Assembly (NCBI RefSeq): GCF_004402015.1
Contig: NZ_SOPW01000002.1
Coordinates: 219,603-283,602, forward strand
DNA length: 64,000 nucleotides
Direction: 5' to 3'
From: Filobacillus milosensis
GTDB taxonomy: Bacteria; Bacillota; Bacilli; Bacillales; Alkalibacillaceae
In this document: positions 37,160 to 45,406 of the stretch, piece by piece
Numbering within the stretch: position 1 is the stretch's first letter
Layout: every line of letters starts with the position of its first letter
The notes under the pieces: generated by a model
Databases searched by the model: none
The model's input: the letters and a program-made list of their open reading frames with translations, nothing else
What the model was told of the DNA's origin: nothing
Program-made: the position numbers and the translations under genes

Positions 37160-37819
37160 ATGTCAGAAGAAAATAATAACCTGGTTAGCTTACCTCGCAT
37201 TGGCGATCAAGCACCAAAATTTGAAGCGAATACAACTCACGGACCAATTAAATTAGATGATTACAAAGGGAAATGGCTGGTGTTATTTTCACATCCGGCT
37301 GACTTCACACCCGTTTGCACAACAGAGTTTGTTGCTTTTCAGGAAGTTTACCCACAGCTTCGTGAACTGAACACAGAATTACTTGGACTAAGTATCGATA
37401 GTGTCCAATCGCATATCGCTTGGGCTCGTAATATCGAGAAGAATTTCAACATTAAAATTGAATTCCCAGTGATTGCTGACATGAGCAAGGATGTTGCAAC
37501 CAAATACGGAATGATTCATCCAAACGATAGTGGAACAGAAACTAACCGTGCAGTATTTGTTATTGATGACAAAGGCGTTATTAAGTCGATTATTTATTAT
37601 CCATTAACAACTGGACGTAACATGGATGAAATTGTGCGTTTAGTTAAAGCCCTACAAACGACAGTTAAACACCAAGTTTCTACACCTGCGAACTGGCAGC
37701 CGGGTGATAAAGTAATCGTTCCACCACCTGCTTCATTACAGCAAGCTGAAGAACGCGAAAAAGATGACAGCCTGGAAGTGGTTGACTGGTACTTAGCTAG
37801 AAAAGATCTAAAAGAATAA
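37160..37819 (+). CDS. 1-Cys peroxiredoxin (Prx6-type)
   Basis: This 219-residue thiol peroxidase reduces hydrogen peroxide and organic peroxides in the cytosol. The peroxidatic Cys-53 is in HPADFTPVCTTEF. The protein has no other cysteine, so it must use an outside thiol for recycling. The C-terminal half carries the Prx6-type extension (TPANWQPGDKVIVPPPA). A strong AAGGAGG and a PerR-like box precede it, so peroxide induction is expected. It is a single-gene unit with a terminator at 37831. Confidence 0.92.
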   Translation: MSEENNNLVSLPRIGDQAPKFEANTTHGPIKLDDYKGKWLVLFSHPADFTPVCTTEFVAFQEVYPQLRELNTELLGLSIDSVQSHIAWARNIEKNFNIKIEFPVIADMSKDVATKYGMIHPNDSGTETNRAVFVIDDKGVIKSIIYYPLTTGRNMDEIVRLVKALQTTVKHQVSTPANWQPGDKVIVPPPASLQQAEEREKDDSLEVVDWYLARKDLKE

Positions 37820-37830
37820 ACACAAAAACA

Positions 37831-37859
37831 GAACTCGCCAATTACGGCGAGTTCTTTTA
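37831..37859. terminator. Bidirectional intrinsic terminator
   Basis: GAACTCGCC / GGCGAGTTC is a perfect 9-bp stem followed by TTTTATT. It lies between convergent genes. Confidence 0.85.
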
Positions 37860-39311
37860 TTCAAAAAAAGTTTTCACATCAGTTAATTCATATAAAGTCA
37901 TTAATTTTCCTGAATCAAACTCCAACTCACTTTTAATCATGCCGTAACCCTTTGCAAAATAAGTATAAACAGCATTAGGTTCATTGCTCGATAAATACTC
38001 CTCAGGTAAGAAATAAGCATCAGCAAAGCTGAAATGAGGCGGATAACCATCAGGAATTGTATTCTTAACCACAACGACTTCATCAAATTCCATACCAGCT
38101 GCATTTACTTTTTCATCAGTTGATACAACTTCTACATAGCCTTTTTGAATATCATGAAACTCTGGTTCTAACCCGCCATAATTATAAGTTGTTTCGACGC
38201 GATCACCTTTTTGAAGGGGATGATCTAACTCAACGCCATAATGAAAACCATAACCATCCGAGCTCTTAGTTAGAAGTGTATCTAGATAAAATTGATGTTC
38301 ATGATATAAATCTTGATAATAATAGGCCACACCCCGTTCGCTCTCTTCACGCTTGGCGTGAGCCGCACCTGTTTTTCCTTCATAATTTTTATAGGTATAG
38401 ACATAACCTTCTTCTGGTAAGTAGTGACTACTTTCAATAACCACATGTTCGGGATGTTTTTTAATGGATTTGATATAACTGACAATCATTCCATCACTAA
38501 TTCTCTTTGATTCAACCATACCTATATCTTTTGCGTAATAAAATTTAAAATCTTCACCCGTCACTTCAACGACATGATTATAAGTTCCGTTTTTCGTTTC
38601 ATATTGATCAAGAATATCTGTAATTTCATACTGGATAGATTGTTCATCGTAAGCTGCAGGTTGTTCCCATTTCTGTCCAACCTTGATGGGGTACTTTAAA
38701 TCATAAGAAAGGATATCTGATTGTGGAATTCCAAAGATGAGAAGTTGATTTTTCATTAAATATTGATAGGTTTGCATCTCTCCGTCCTGACTGTAAAAAT
38801 ACCAATACCCATTCCCTTGACTACTGGCAATGTGGGTAAAGTAGTCGTTAGTATATTCATAAATCATACTATCATCTAATGTGTAGTCATCCATGAGCTT
38901 AACGACATCTCCGATTGGATAGGAAAGATGTTTTTCATTTAAAAACACGTGAGCCGTTCTGGTCTCCTGATTCCATTCAACCTCTGCTCCGAAGTTCTCA
39001 GTGACAAAACGAAGAGGTAAATAGGTTTTACCTTTAATCAGCACCGGTGCTTGGATCATTTGAATGAGCTCTCCATCTTTTACAGCAAAGCGAGAATCGA
39101 TATTCAAATCAAGTCTAGTTTCATCTAATGTGGCTGAAGCTCGTTTCAATTTTTGATTCCAAGTAACGTCCGCACCAATAGATTCAAATAAATCACGCAT
39201 AGGTACCATCGTCGTATCATTAACCAGTACAGCGTTTGTTTCTTCAGCTGATGTGGCGTTAGGACTTGTCCACAACAACATCATCAATAAGACAAGTAAT
39301 ACTTTCTTCAT
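37857..39311 (-). CDS. Secreted protein with copper amine oxidase-like N-terminal (stalk) domain
   Basis: The 484-residue protein starts at the ATG at 39311, with GGAGGT 6 nt upstream. An upstream ATG overlaps that site. It has a cleavable signal peptide (KKVLLVLLMMLLWTS). A stalk domain of about 110 residues follows, with the paired motifs VPMRDLFESIGADVTWNQ and YLPLRFVTENFGAEVEWN. Residues about 130-484 form a Tyr- and Asp-rich C-terminal region that I do not recognise. Stalk domains are thought to mediate cell-surface attachment. The only similar domains in the window are in the protease at 43729. Its role is unknown. Confidence 0.75.
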   Translation of the reverse strand: MKKVLLVLLMMLLWTSPNATSAEETNAVLVNDTTMVPMRDLFESIGADVTWNQKLKRASATLDETRLDLNIDSRFAVKDGELIQMIQAPVLIKGKTYLPLRFVTENFGAEVEWNQETRTAHVFLNEKHLSYPIGDVVKLMDDYTLDDSMIYEYTNDYFTHIASSQGNGYWYFYSQDGEMQTYQYLMKNQLLIFGIPQSDILSYDLKYPIKVGQKWEQPAAYDEQSIQYEITDILDQYETKNGTYNHVVEVTGEDFKFYYAKDIGMVESKRISDGMIVSYIKSIKKHPEHVVIESSHYLPEEGYVYTYKNYEGKTGAAHAKREESERGVAYYYQDLYHEHQFYLDTLLTKSSDGYGFHYGVELDHPLQKGDRVETTYNYGGLEPEFHDIQKGYVEVVSTDEKVNAAGMEFDEVVVVKNTIPDGYPPHFSFADAYFLPEEYLSSNEPNAVYTYFAKGYGMIKSELEFDSGKLMTLYELTDVKTFFE

Positions 39312-39410
39312 TGACATACCTCCGTTTGATTCTATGTGCATCAACTAGGAAATATGAGTTCGATTACAATGGTTGTTAAAGGTTGGCACCTCTTAATAGT
39401 TCGTCACAAA

Positions 39411-39439
39411 TAAAAAAAGACCTCCCTTAAATGAGGTCT
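39411..39439 (-). terminator. Terminator of the GNAT-like gene
   Basis: On the minus strand GACCTC-ATTTAAGG-GAGGTC is followed by TTTTTTTA. The stem overlaps the end of the coding region. Confidence 0.75.
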
Positions 39440-39954
39440 CCATTCCAAATAATTTCGCCAACTTGATTGTTAGGATCTATATCGACATAAAAGCTGTGTT
39501 TTCGATAAAAATGTTCTAATCGATCCAGGTGATCCCAGTCCCTTTTGGCCAAATCACCCGTAATATATTGATAATTTTTTTCTTTTGCTAAATCTTTTAA
39601 ATGATTCATTAAAATGGAACCGTAACCTTTATCTTCTGGTCCTTTAATATCTGAAATATGAATCGTATTTTCACCTTTAAACTCCAACTGCATACAAGAG
39701 TCCCAATCGCCTCGAAAAGCCGCTTCACAATCATTAACCATTAACTGAGCCGTGTCATCACCTGCATGCTTAAATACGATGACCCAATTGTCTTTTTTCG
39801 TTTGATCTATACCGACAATCTCATATTTCTTTGAGATTTCTTTCATATTTTCACGCATCCGAAACACTTGAAACTCCATATTTTCCAATTCCTCTTGGCG
39901 CTCCTCTTGACTTACGCCACCTGTCTCTAACTCCAGTAGTTTGGAAAAACTCAT
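39427..39954 (-). CDS. GNAT-like N-acetyltransferase domain protein
   Basis: The 175-residue protein has an N-terminal coiled-coil-like helix (residues about 15-42, rich in Glu and Arg). The C-terminal half resembles a GNAT fold, with the acetyl-CoA loop region DKGYGSILMNHLKDLAKEKN and a terminal LEHFYRKHSFYVDID. The typical RxxGxG/A motif is reduced to GYGS, so activity is not certain. It is a single-gene unit. The substrate is unknown. Confidence 0.6.
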   Translation of the reverse strand: MSFSKLLELETGGVSQEERQEELENMEFQVFRMRENMKEISKKYEIVGIDQTKKDNWVIVFKHAGDDTAQLMVNDCEAAFRGDWDSCMQLEFKGENTIHISDIKGPEDKGYGSILMNHLKDLAKEKNYQYITGDLAKRDWDHLDRLEHFYRKHSFYVDIDPNNQVGEIIWNGDLI

Positions 39955-40027
39955 CGAATGCTCCTTCCTTTTTTAACTCAAACACACAATTTGGCATTAT
40001 ACTAGAAAGAAACAATTATCGCAAACA

Positions 40028-40068
40028 CAAAAAAAAGTCCCTAGGCTCTATAAAAACAGCCCAGGGAA
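40028..40068 (-). terminator. Terminator of the DUF4282 gene
   Basis: On the minus strand TCCCTGGGCT and AGCCTAGGGA pair over 10 positions with one G-T, followed by CTTTTTTTT. Confidence 0.75.
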
Positions 40069-40083
40069 GTAAAAAATAAAATG

Positions 40084-40338
40084 TTATAAGTCCTTATGCT
40101 TAAGAAGTCCCATTTTAATTTCTGTTAAAGTGTCGTTCATTTTAAAGAAAATAATTATTAATTCACAATATATACGAACAACCAATGGTCCAAATACTAA
40201 CGTCAAAAGACCGAGCAACACTTCTCCACCGATCATCATTAAAATACCAGATATTACTGTTGCGACTACACCAATCCAGAAAATAATCTGAATAATGATA
40301 GGCAGAATCATTTTATCAAAAGTTAAGTATTTACGCAT
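40084..40338 (-). CDS. DUF4282 small membrane protein
   Basis: This 84-residue protein starts at the ATG at 40338, just after GGGGAGGTGAAAAC. It has two hydrophobic segments (ILPIIIQIIFWIGVVATVISG and LLGLLTLVFGPLVVRIYCELI). The segment order and the motif RIYCELIIIFFKMNDTLTEI match the DUF4282 family, whose function is unknown. It is a single-gene unit with its own terminator. Confidence 0.78.
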   Translation of the reverse strand: MRKYLTFDKMILPIIIQIIFWIGVVATVISGILMMIGGEVLLGLLTLVFGPLVVRIYCELIIIFFKMNDTLTEIKMGLLKHKDL

Positions 40339-40408
40339 GTTTTCACCTCCCCTTGTCATATTATACCATAATTTGTCGAAATTTTTGGTATTTTATAACA
40401 CTTTAGTT

Positions 40409-41353
40409 TCATACCTCATGAATTGCTTCCATTAACATCTCAACAATGGCGGTTCGATCAACTTCATATAATACATATGCATTAGGAGACATACCGAATG
40501 TATCTATATAATCAACTATCGTCGTGCCAGCCGTAAGCGTTGGCGTACGTTCAATCGTGACATAATAAAATGATCCTTTAAATAATTTCGGATTAATCAC
40601 ATAAGCTAATGCGCTTAAATCGTGTAAGCGGACCACGTCCTCAAAGAAAGGTTCTTGAAACGGTGAACCCATCGCCGCTTCTTGATAAAATTTAAGCATA
40701 GCATACAATTTAACCGCTAAATCCGTTCCTATTTCCTTAATCTGATTTAGTTCACCTTCAGTTAAATAAGCTTGACGTGTTACGTCTAAGCTACTTAAAA
40801 TAATAGGAATCCCTGATTGGAATACAACCGCAGCTGCATCTGGATCTGTATACATGTTAAATTCTGCAGTGGGGACCACATTTCCACCGGTTGCCGCTCC
40901 ACCCATAATTGATATTCTCTTAATATTAGATTTAACTTCAGGATGAGCCAAAATGAGGGCAGCTAGATTCGTCAAAGGGCCTGTTGTTACAATAGTAATT
41001 GGTTCTTCAGAACTCATAATTTCATTATACATCACAGTAATGGCAGGCTGATAATAAACAGGGAGGGGCACATTCTGAAATTCTACTGGTCCTGTTCCGC
41101 TTTCACCATGAAAAGCAGGGGCTGTTTCTAACTCATTAAAAAATGGCTTATCCAATCCCCGGGCTACTGGTACATCTTTGTTTAAATAATTTACAAAATT
41201 TAAAGCGTTTTGGTATGTTTTATCTTGAGTTTGATTACCGGCAACTGTCGTAATTAACCGTACATCTAATAATTCAGAAGTTAAAGCAACGGTTAACATG
41301 ACTAAATCGTCTATCCCTGGGTCTGTATCAATAATGACAGGAATTTTAGGCAT
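40409..41353 (-). CDS. Inosine-uridine-type nucleoside hydrolase
   Basis: This 314-residue enzyme cleaves the N-glycosidic bond of ribonucleosides. The calcium-binding signature DTDPGIDD is at residues 9-16. NMYTDPDAAAVVF and the VRLHDLSALAYVI element with the catalytic His are also present. The subclass (purine, pyrimidine or mixed) cannot be told. The ribosome site GGAGG lies at the end of a perfect 11-bp inverted repeat and is followed by a run of T residues directly before the ATG, which suggests controlled translation or termination. Confidence 0.9.
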   Translation of the reverse strand: MPKIPVIIDTDPGIDDLVMLTVALTSELLDVRLITTVAGNQTQDKTYQNALNFVNYLNKDVPVARGLDKPFFNELETAPAFHGESGTGPVEFQNVPLPVYYQPAITVMYNEIMSSEEPITIVTTGPLTNLAALILAHPEVKSNIKRISIMGGAATGGNVVPTAEFNMYTDPDAAAVVFQSGIPIILSSLDVTRQAYLTEGELNQIKEIGTDLAVKLYAMLKFYQEAAMGSPFQEPFFEDVVRLHDLSALAYVINPKLFKGSFYYVTIERTPTLTAGTTIVDYIDTFGMSPNAYVLYEVDRTAIVEMLMEAIHEV

Positions 41354-41361
41354 AAAAAAAC

Positions 41362-41395
41362 CTCCAATATATGTCGTTAATCTAATATATTGGAG
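41362..41395 (-). promoter_or_regulatory. 11-bp perfect inverted repeat covering the nucleoside hydrolase ribosome site
   Basis: CTCCAATATAT (41362-41372) and ATATATTGGAG (41385-41395) are exact complements with a 12-nt loop. On the minus strand the 3' arm ends in GGAG, followed by GTTTTTTT and the ATG. It has the form of an intrinsic terminator whose T-run abuts the start codon. Confidence 0.6.
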
Positions 41396-41532
41396 TTAAG
41401 GAAAAAAGTTGTTAAATATAGAAAGGTCATAATTACCTAAATTCATGCACCATCCTTACTTAAGTGTCGAAACATGACAGACTTATCATTCAAACTTATA
41501 ATGATTATAGATTTGATTAAAGGAGTTTCATC

Positions 41533-42888
41533 ATGAATTTTATTCTCATCCGACCCATTGCCGCATTGCTAATGGGATTGATTTATTTAGTCTCACAATT
41601 TATTGAACACCCAATTTTCCCTACTTTAGTGAGTCTATTTGCTACAATCACGATTATTTCATTTATTCCTTATTTAAGTAAAACACCCATGATCTTAATT
41701 AGTTCTTTACTAATTATATCAGCAGTCCTTTTTCTAATGGGAGAAGGCCTTTTAGCTATGTTTAACGGAATGAATGAAAATGTGGGTTTATTAGCTATTT
41801 TTATTTTTGTTCCACTAATCTCAATTCCGATTCGCACTGGAAAATATCTTGATTATATGGATATCATTTTTAATCATTACATAAGCTCATCACGTCAGCT
41901 TTATATTTACTTAAAGGTTTCAATCATGGGAATTGGTTCAGTTATGAACTTAGGGACTATTCCGATCCTCTACCATCTAACCAGCACATCTTCTTTTGAG
42001 AAATTTGAAGACACACGGTTACGTGCTTTAATTCGAGGATTTTCTATGGCCTTTTTATGGTCGCCATACTTTATTTCAATTGCACTTATTCTTTCATATT
42101 TTGATATAACTTGGGTTGAGTTATTTCCTATTGGGTTTAGTTTTGCCTTAATCGGCATAGCTCTTGGAATTTTAACGATGGGAAAATCCAGTGTACCATT
42201 AAAATCAATTGAAGAAATTGATCAAAGCTCTATAATAAAAGCAAAGCAAAAATTAATTGAGCTAGTCGTTATTATCGTAGTTATGACCGTATTAACGATG
42301 ACCATTGAACACAATGTCGACTTATCGGTTTTAACCATTATTCCAATTATCGCAATCATCGTTTCTACTATCTGGACATTGTTCTATTTGAATCCGAAAG
42401 AGCTCATTCAGGAATGGGTTCATTACACTCAAGACCGCCTTCCGCGAATGGGTAATGAGCTCTCACTTTTTATAGCAGCTGGCGCATTCGGTGTCGCCAT
42501 ATTAAATGCAGGTGCGAGTGAGTGGATTATTTATTTACTAGAAGCAACGGGAATCACACATGTCCTGATGATCATTCCGTTGATTGCCTTAATCGTGAAC
42601 GCCTTATCATTTGTCGGCATTCATCCGATTATTACAAACACAGCACTCGCGATTACATTGAGTTCTTCCCCATTATTTGCTGAGGATCATTTAATCCTAA
42701 GCGTAGGATTACTCGTTGGTTGGATGATGACCATTCTTGTATCACCATTTTCAGCCACGAACCTCATGGTTGGGAACCTGACAAACTCTAACTCTGTTCG
42801 TGTTGGGCTAAGAATGAATTGGCAATTTGCGATACTCTTATACGTCATATACTACATTTTAATCGTCGGTTTATATTTTATAGTTTAA
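41533..42888 (+). CDS. Multi-pass membrane protein resembling the ion-transporter superfamily
   Basis: The 451-residue protein has about 11-12 hydrophobic segments in two halves. SIMGIGSVMNLGTIPILYHL lies in the first half and SPFSATNLMVGNL in the second. Such paired re-entrant loops with a SATN-like motif are seen in dicarboxylate, citrate and Na/H carriers of the ion-transporter superfamily. I do not recognise the exact family or substrate. AAAGGAGTTTCATC precedes the ATG. It is a single-gene unit ending in a strong terminator. Confidence 0.65.
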   Translation: MNFILIRPIAALLMGLIYLVSQFIEHPIFPTLVSLFATITIISFIPYLSKTPMILISSLLIISAVLFLMGEGLLAMFNGMNENVGLLAIFIFVPLISIPIRTGKYLDYMDIIFNHYISSSRQLYIYLKVSIMGIGSVMNLGTIPILYHLTSTSSFEKFEDTRLRALIRGFSMAFLWSPYFISIALILSYFDITWVELFPIGFSFALIGIALGILTMGKSSVPLKSIEEIDQSSIIKAKQKLIELVVIIVVMTVLTMTIEHNVDLSVLTIIPIIAIIVSTIWTLFYLNPKELIQEWVHYTQDRLPRMGNELSLFIAAGAFGVAILNAGASEWIIYLLEATGITHVLMIIPLIALIVNALSFVGIHPIITNTALAITLSSSPLFAEDHLILSVGLLVGWMMTILVSPFSATNLMVGNLTNSNSVRVGLRMNWQFAILLYVIYYILIVGLYFIV

Positions 42889-42905
42889 AGGCCATTCATC
42901 TTACA

Positions 42906-42943
42906 CAAAAAATTCCCCTAAAAAATTTAGGGGAATTTTTTAT
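42906..42943. terminator. Bidirectional intrinsic terminator
   Basis: AAAAATTCCCCTA / TAGGGGAATTTTT forms a long perfect stem between convergent genes. Confidence 0.88.
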
Positions 42944-42946
42944 AAC

Positions 42947-43585
42947 TTATTCAATATCAATAACCTCTGGGTTAGGTGAATTATCATACTCCATAGTTCT
43001 ACTTAACATAGCAGAAAAGTCTTTTCTTTTCATATTATCCATCACACCAAACTCACCACTTGGGTAACCATCAGCTATCCCTGCAGCACTGATAGCATTT
43101 ATATAATCACTTAGCATTGGATCATCATTGATATCAGTAAAACCTTGGTCACCAACATTTGTACTAATATTAAATGACGATACTAAGAATTTAGAAACTT
43201 GAGCTCGAGTTGCCAGCTCATTAGGACCAAATTTTTCTTCAGAGAAGCCATGAATAACTTCCATTTCAGTAAGTGCAGCTACTGCTTCCTGCGCATACTT
43301 TGGCACATCAGTGAAAGTCATATCACTAACGTTCCCTTCAGGTGCACCTAGTGCCAAATGAATCATGATAGCAACTTCTACTCGACGTAAACCTTTATCG
43401 GGTCTGAAAGTGCCATCCGGGTACCCATTAATAATCCCTTGTTCATATAAGCTATTTATATGGGTATAATGTGATGTATTTTCATCAACATCAGTAAATT
43501 CATCTTTCGCATCTGCTATAACAACAGAACTTACTCCAATAGCCATTAACAAAACTATTCCAATTACCAAAAAACGTTTTTTCAA
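42947..43585 (-). CDS. Secreted protein of three SLH domains
   Basis: This 212-residue protein starts at a TTG (43585) with AAGGAGCGG upstream. It has a signal peptide (FLVIGIVLLMAIGVSSVVIADA) and then three S-layer-homology repeats at about 30-85, 90-145 and 150-205. Typical lines are INGYPDGTFRPDKGLRRVE and FGPNELATRAQVSKFL. SLH triplets bind pyruvylated secondary cell-wall polymer. With no other domain, it may be a wall-bound scaffold or spacer. Confidence 0.88.
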   Translation of the reverse strand: MKKRFLVIGIVLLMAIGVSSVVIADAKDEFTDVDENTSHYTHINSLYEQGIINGYPDGTFRPDKGLRRVEVAIMIHLALGAPEGNVSDMTFTDVPKYAQEAVAALTEMEVIHGFSEEKFGPNELATRAQVSKFLVSSFNISTNVGDQGFTDINDDPMLSDYINAISAAGIADGYPSGEFGVMDNMKRKDFSAMLSRTMEYDNSPNPEVIDIE

Positions 43586-43678
43586 TTGGACCGCTCCTTA
43601 TGTATCTATTATTCTAGTTTATTCCATTATAAACAGATTTTCGACAAATTGAAACATGACTAATAGATTATATTTTAA

Positions 43679-43717
43679 TAAAAAAATAGCCCCTGACTCT
43701 AAATAAAGTCAAGGACT
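43679..43717 (-). terminator. Terminator of the stalk-domain protease gene
   Basis: On the minus strand AGTCCTTGACT and AGTCAGGGGCT pair over 11 positions with two G-T pairs, followed by ATTTTTTTA. Confidence 0.78.
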
Positions 43718-43728
43718 AGTGTTACTTT

Positions 43729-45213
43729 TTATTGGGAATCTTCAATAGAAATAGTAATGTTTAATTGGTTAGCTTTGTCATCAACATTATAACCAGCTAC
43801 GAGGAAAACCCATGGATATTGACCATACCAATAATCATAAATTGCTTCTTCATAATTACCCGATTCTGTCCAACCTTCTAAAGAATCTATAGGATCAAAA
43901 CCGATATCTTCTCTTAACTGGCTATATATATCATTATATCGTTCTGTCAATTGTTGTTTAGTTAAATCTGTTACTCCTTCTATGAAGTAGATCCCAACTT
44001 CTTGTAAATAACCTTCTGTTGAGAAAGTATATTCTATATGAACAGGATAATCATAGAATTCTGCGAATGGAAACGCAATGATATTTCCTTCCTCATGGAA
44101 AGGTGTTGTCTCTAGTTCTTTAACTTCATCCATTGTCATACCAAAACTAATACCATTCCATAACGTAAATCGTTCAGATTTTTCTTTAACAGGAATATTA
44201 CTATGATTCATTGTAAAGTACTTTTTCCAATCTAAAGCTTCATCAATAGCAATAGCGAAATTCAAGTCACCAGAACTGTCGATTGCAAAAGTGTTAATAC
44301 CTACTAGCTCACCATACATATTGAATAATCCGCCGCCAGAACTCCCTGCTTCAATTTGTGCTGATGTTTGAATCAATCTAAAACCATCTTCATTATAAAC
44401 ATTACTAATGATACCCGTAGAAACAGTATTTTTTAAACCGTACGGGCTGCCTATTGCAACAGCATCATCACCCTTACCAACATCTTCAAAAGAGCCAAAA
44501 GAAACAGGATTAATTCCCATAGAAGTATCTAATTTTATTAAAGCTAGATCTTTCTCTTTATTTATTTCAACAATACCAGTAATACCTACCTTTGCACCAT
44601 TCGTGAAGCCTACATATCCATTTGTATAACCTTCAAGAACATGTGCATTAGTTAATATTAATCCGTCTCCAACTATAACACCACTACCGTATGTAATATC
44701 AGTTTCGACGGTGACAACTTGTTCATCTACCTTCTTAACTAATTCTGATGTTGTGAGTTTCTTTTTAGGGGCTGGTGTTACAACAGCATCTCCACTTTTA
44801 ATTGTAACCGTTTTTGTCTCCTGGTCCCAACCTACTTTTGCACCAAGAGATTCACTAATAAATCTTAAAGGAACTAAAGTTCGTCCATTTAACACTTTTG
44901 CAGGCACATGTAATTCTACAGCTTGACCATTCACTAAGGCTTTCTTATTACCTAAAGTTAATTGAACTGAAATGTCCCCTTTTTCCCCAGTAACTGTCTT
45001 TGTTTCTTGATCCCAACCGATTGATGCATTAAGACTTTCAAAAATCCCACGCATCGGTACTAGCGTACTACCATTATCTATTATTGCAGGCTGATCATAA
45101 GTTTGTTCTTTACCATCAATAATAATGGATACAGATGATGCACTTGCACTAATAGGTGTAACTAAACCAAATAAAAACACAATAGAAAAAATCAAAAAAA
45201 CTAATTTCTTCAA
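43729..45213 (-). CDS. Secreted trypsin-like serine protease with copper amine oxidase-like stalk domain
   Basis: This 494-residue protein starts at the TTG at 45213, behind AAGGAGTGA. A longer frame to 45282 lacks such a site. After the signal peptide (KKLVFLIFSIVFLFGLVTPIS) comes a stalk domain with VPMRGIFESLNASIGWD and VPLRFISESLGAKVGWD. A linker AVVTPAPKKK follows, then an HtrA-like protease domain. The triad is intact: His in LTNAHVLEG, Asp in KEKDLALIKL and Ser in EAGSSGGGLFN. A C-terminal region of about 170 residues is unassigned, and no PDZ domain is visible. It is likely a surface protease. Confidence 0.88.
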   Translation of the reverse strand: MKKLVFLIFSIVFLFGLVTPISASASSVSIIIDGKEQTYDQPAIIDNGSTLVPMRGIFESLNASIGWDQETKTVTGEKGDISVQLTLGNKKALVNGQAVELHVPAKVLNGRTLVPLRFISESLGAKVGWDQETKTVTIKSGDAVVTPAPKKKLTTSELVKKVDEQVVTVETDITYGSGVIVGDGLILTNAHVLEGYTNGYVGFTNGAKVGITGIVEINKEKDLALIKLDTSMGINPVSFGSFEDVGKGDDAVAIGSPYGLKNTVSTGIISNVYNEDGFRLIQTSAQIEAGSSGGGLFNMYGELVGINTFAIDSSGDLNFAIAIDEALDWKKYFTMNHSNIPVKEKSERFTLWNGISFGMTMDEVKELETTPFHEEGNIIAFPFAEFYDYPVHIEYTFSTEGYLQEVGIYFIEGVTDLTKQQLTERYNDIYSQLREDIGFDPIDSLEGWTESGNYEEAIYDYWYGQYPWVFLVAGYNVDDKANQLNITISIEDSQ

Positions 45214-45365
45214 AAAATCACTCCTTGTAAAAATATAGTATAAAATTAATAACCTCCTTACTTTTATCGACAAATTTTTCACTTTATTTAGGTTAATTTA
45301 CCTTTTTATTATCCATAATTCGACAATGTTCTAAATAAATCTCATTATAGAACTACGATTATGAC

Positions 45366-45402
45366 ATAAAAAAAGGCCTACCAACTTATTGGCAGACCTT
45401 TT
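45366..45402 (-). terminator. Terminator of the phosphodiester glycosidase gene
   Basis: On the minus strand AAAGGTCTGCCAA-TAAG-TTGGTAGGCCTTT is followed by TTTT. Confidence 0.85.
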
Positions 45403-45406
45403 ATCA

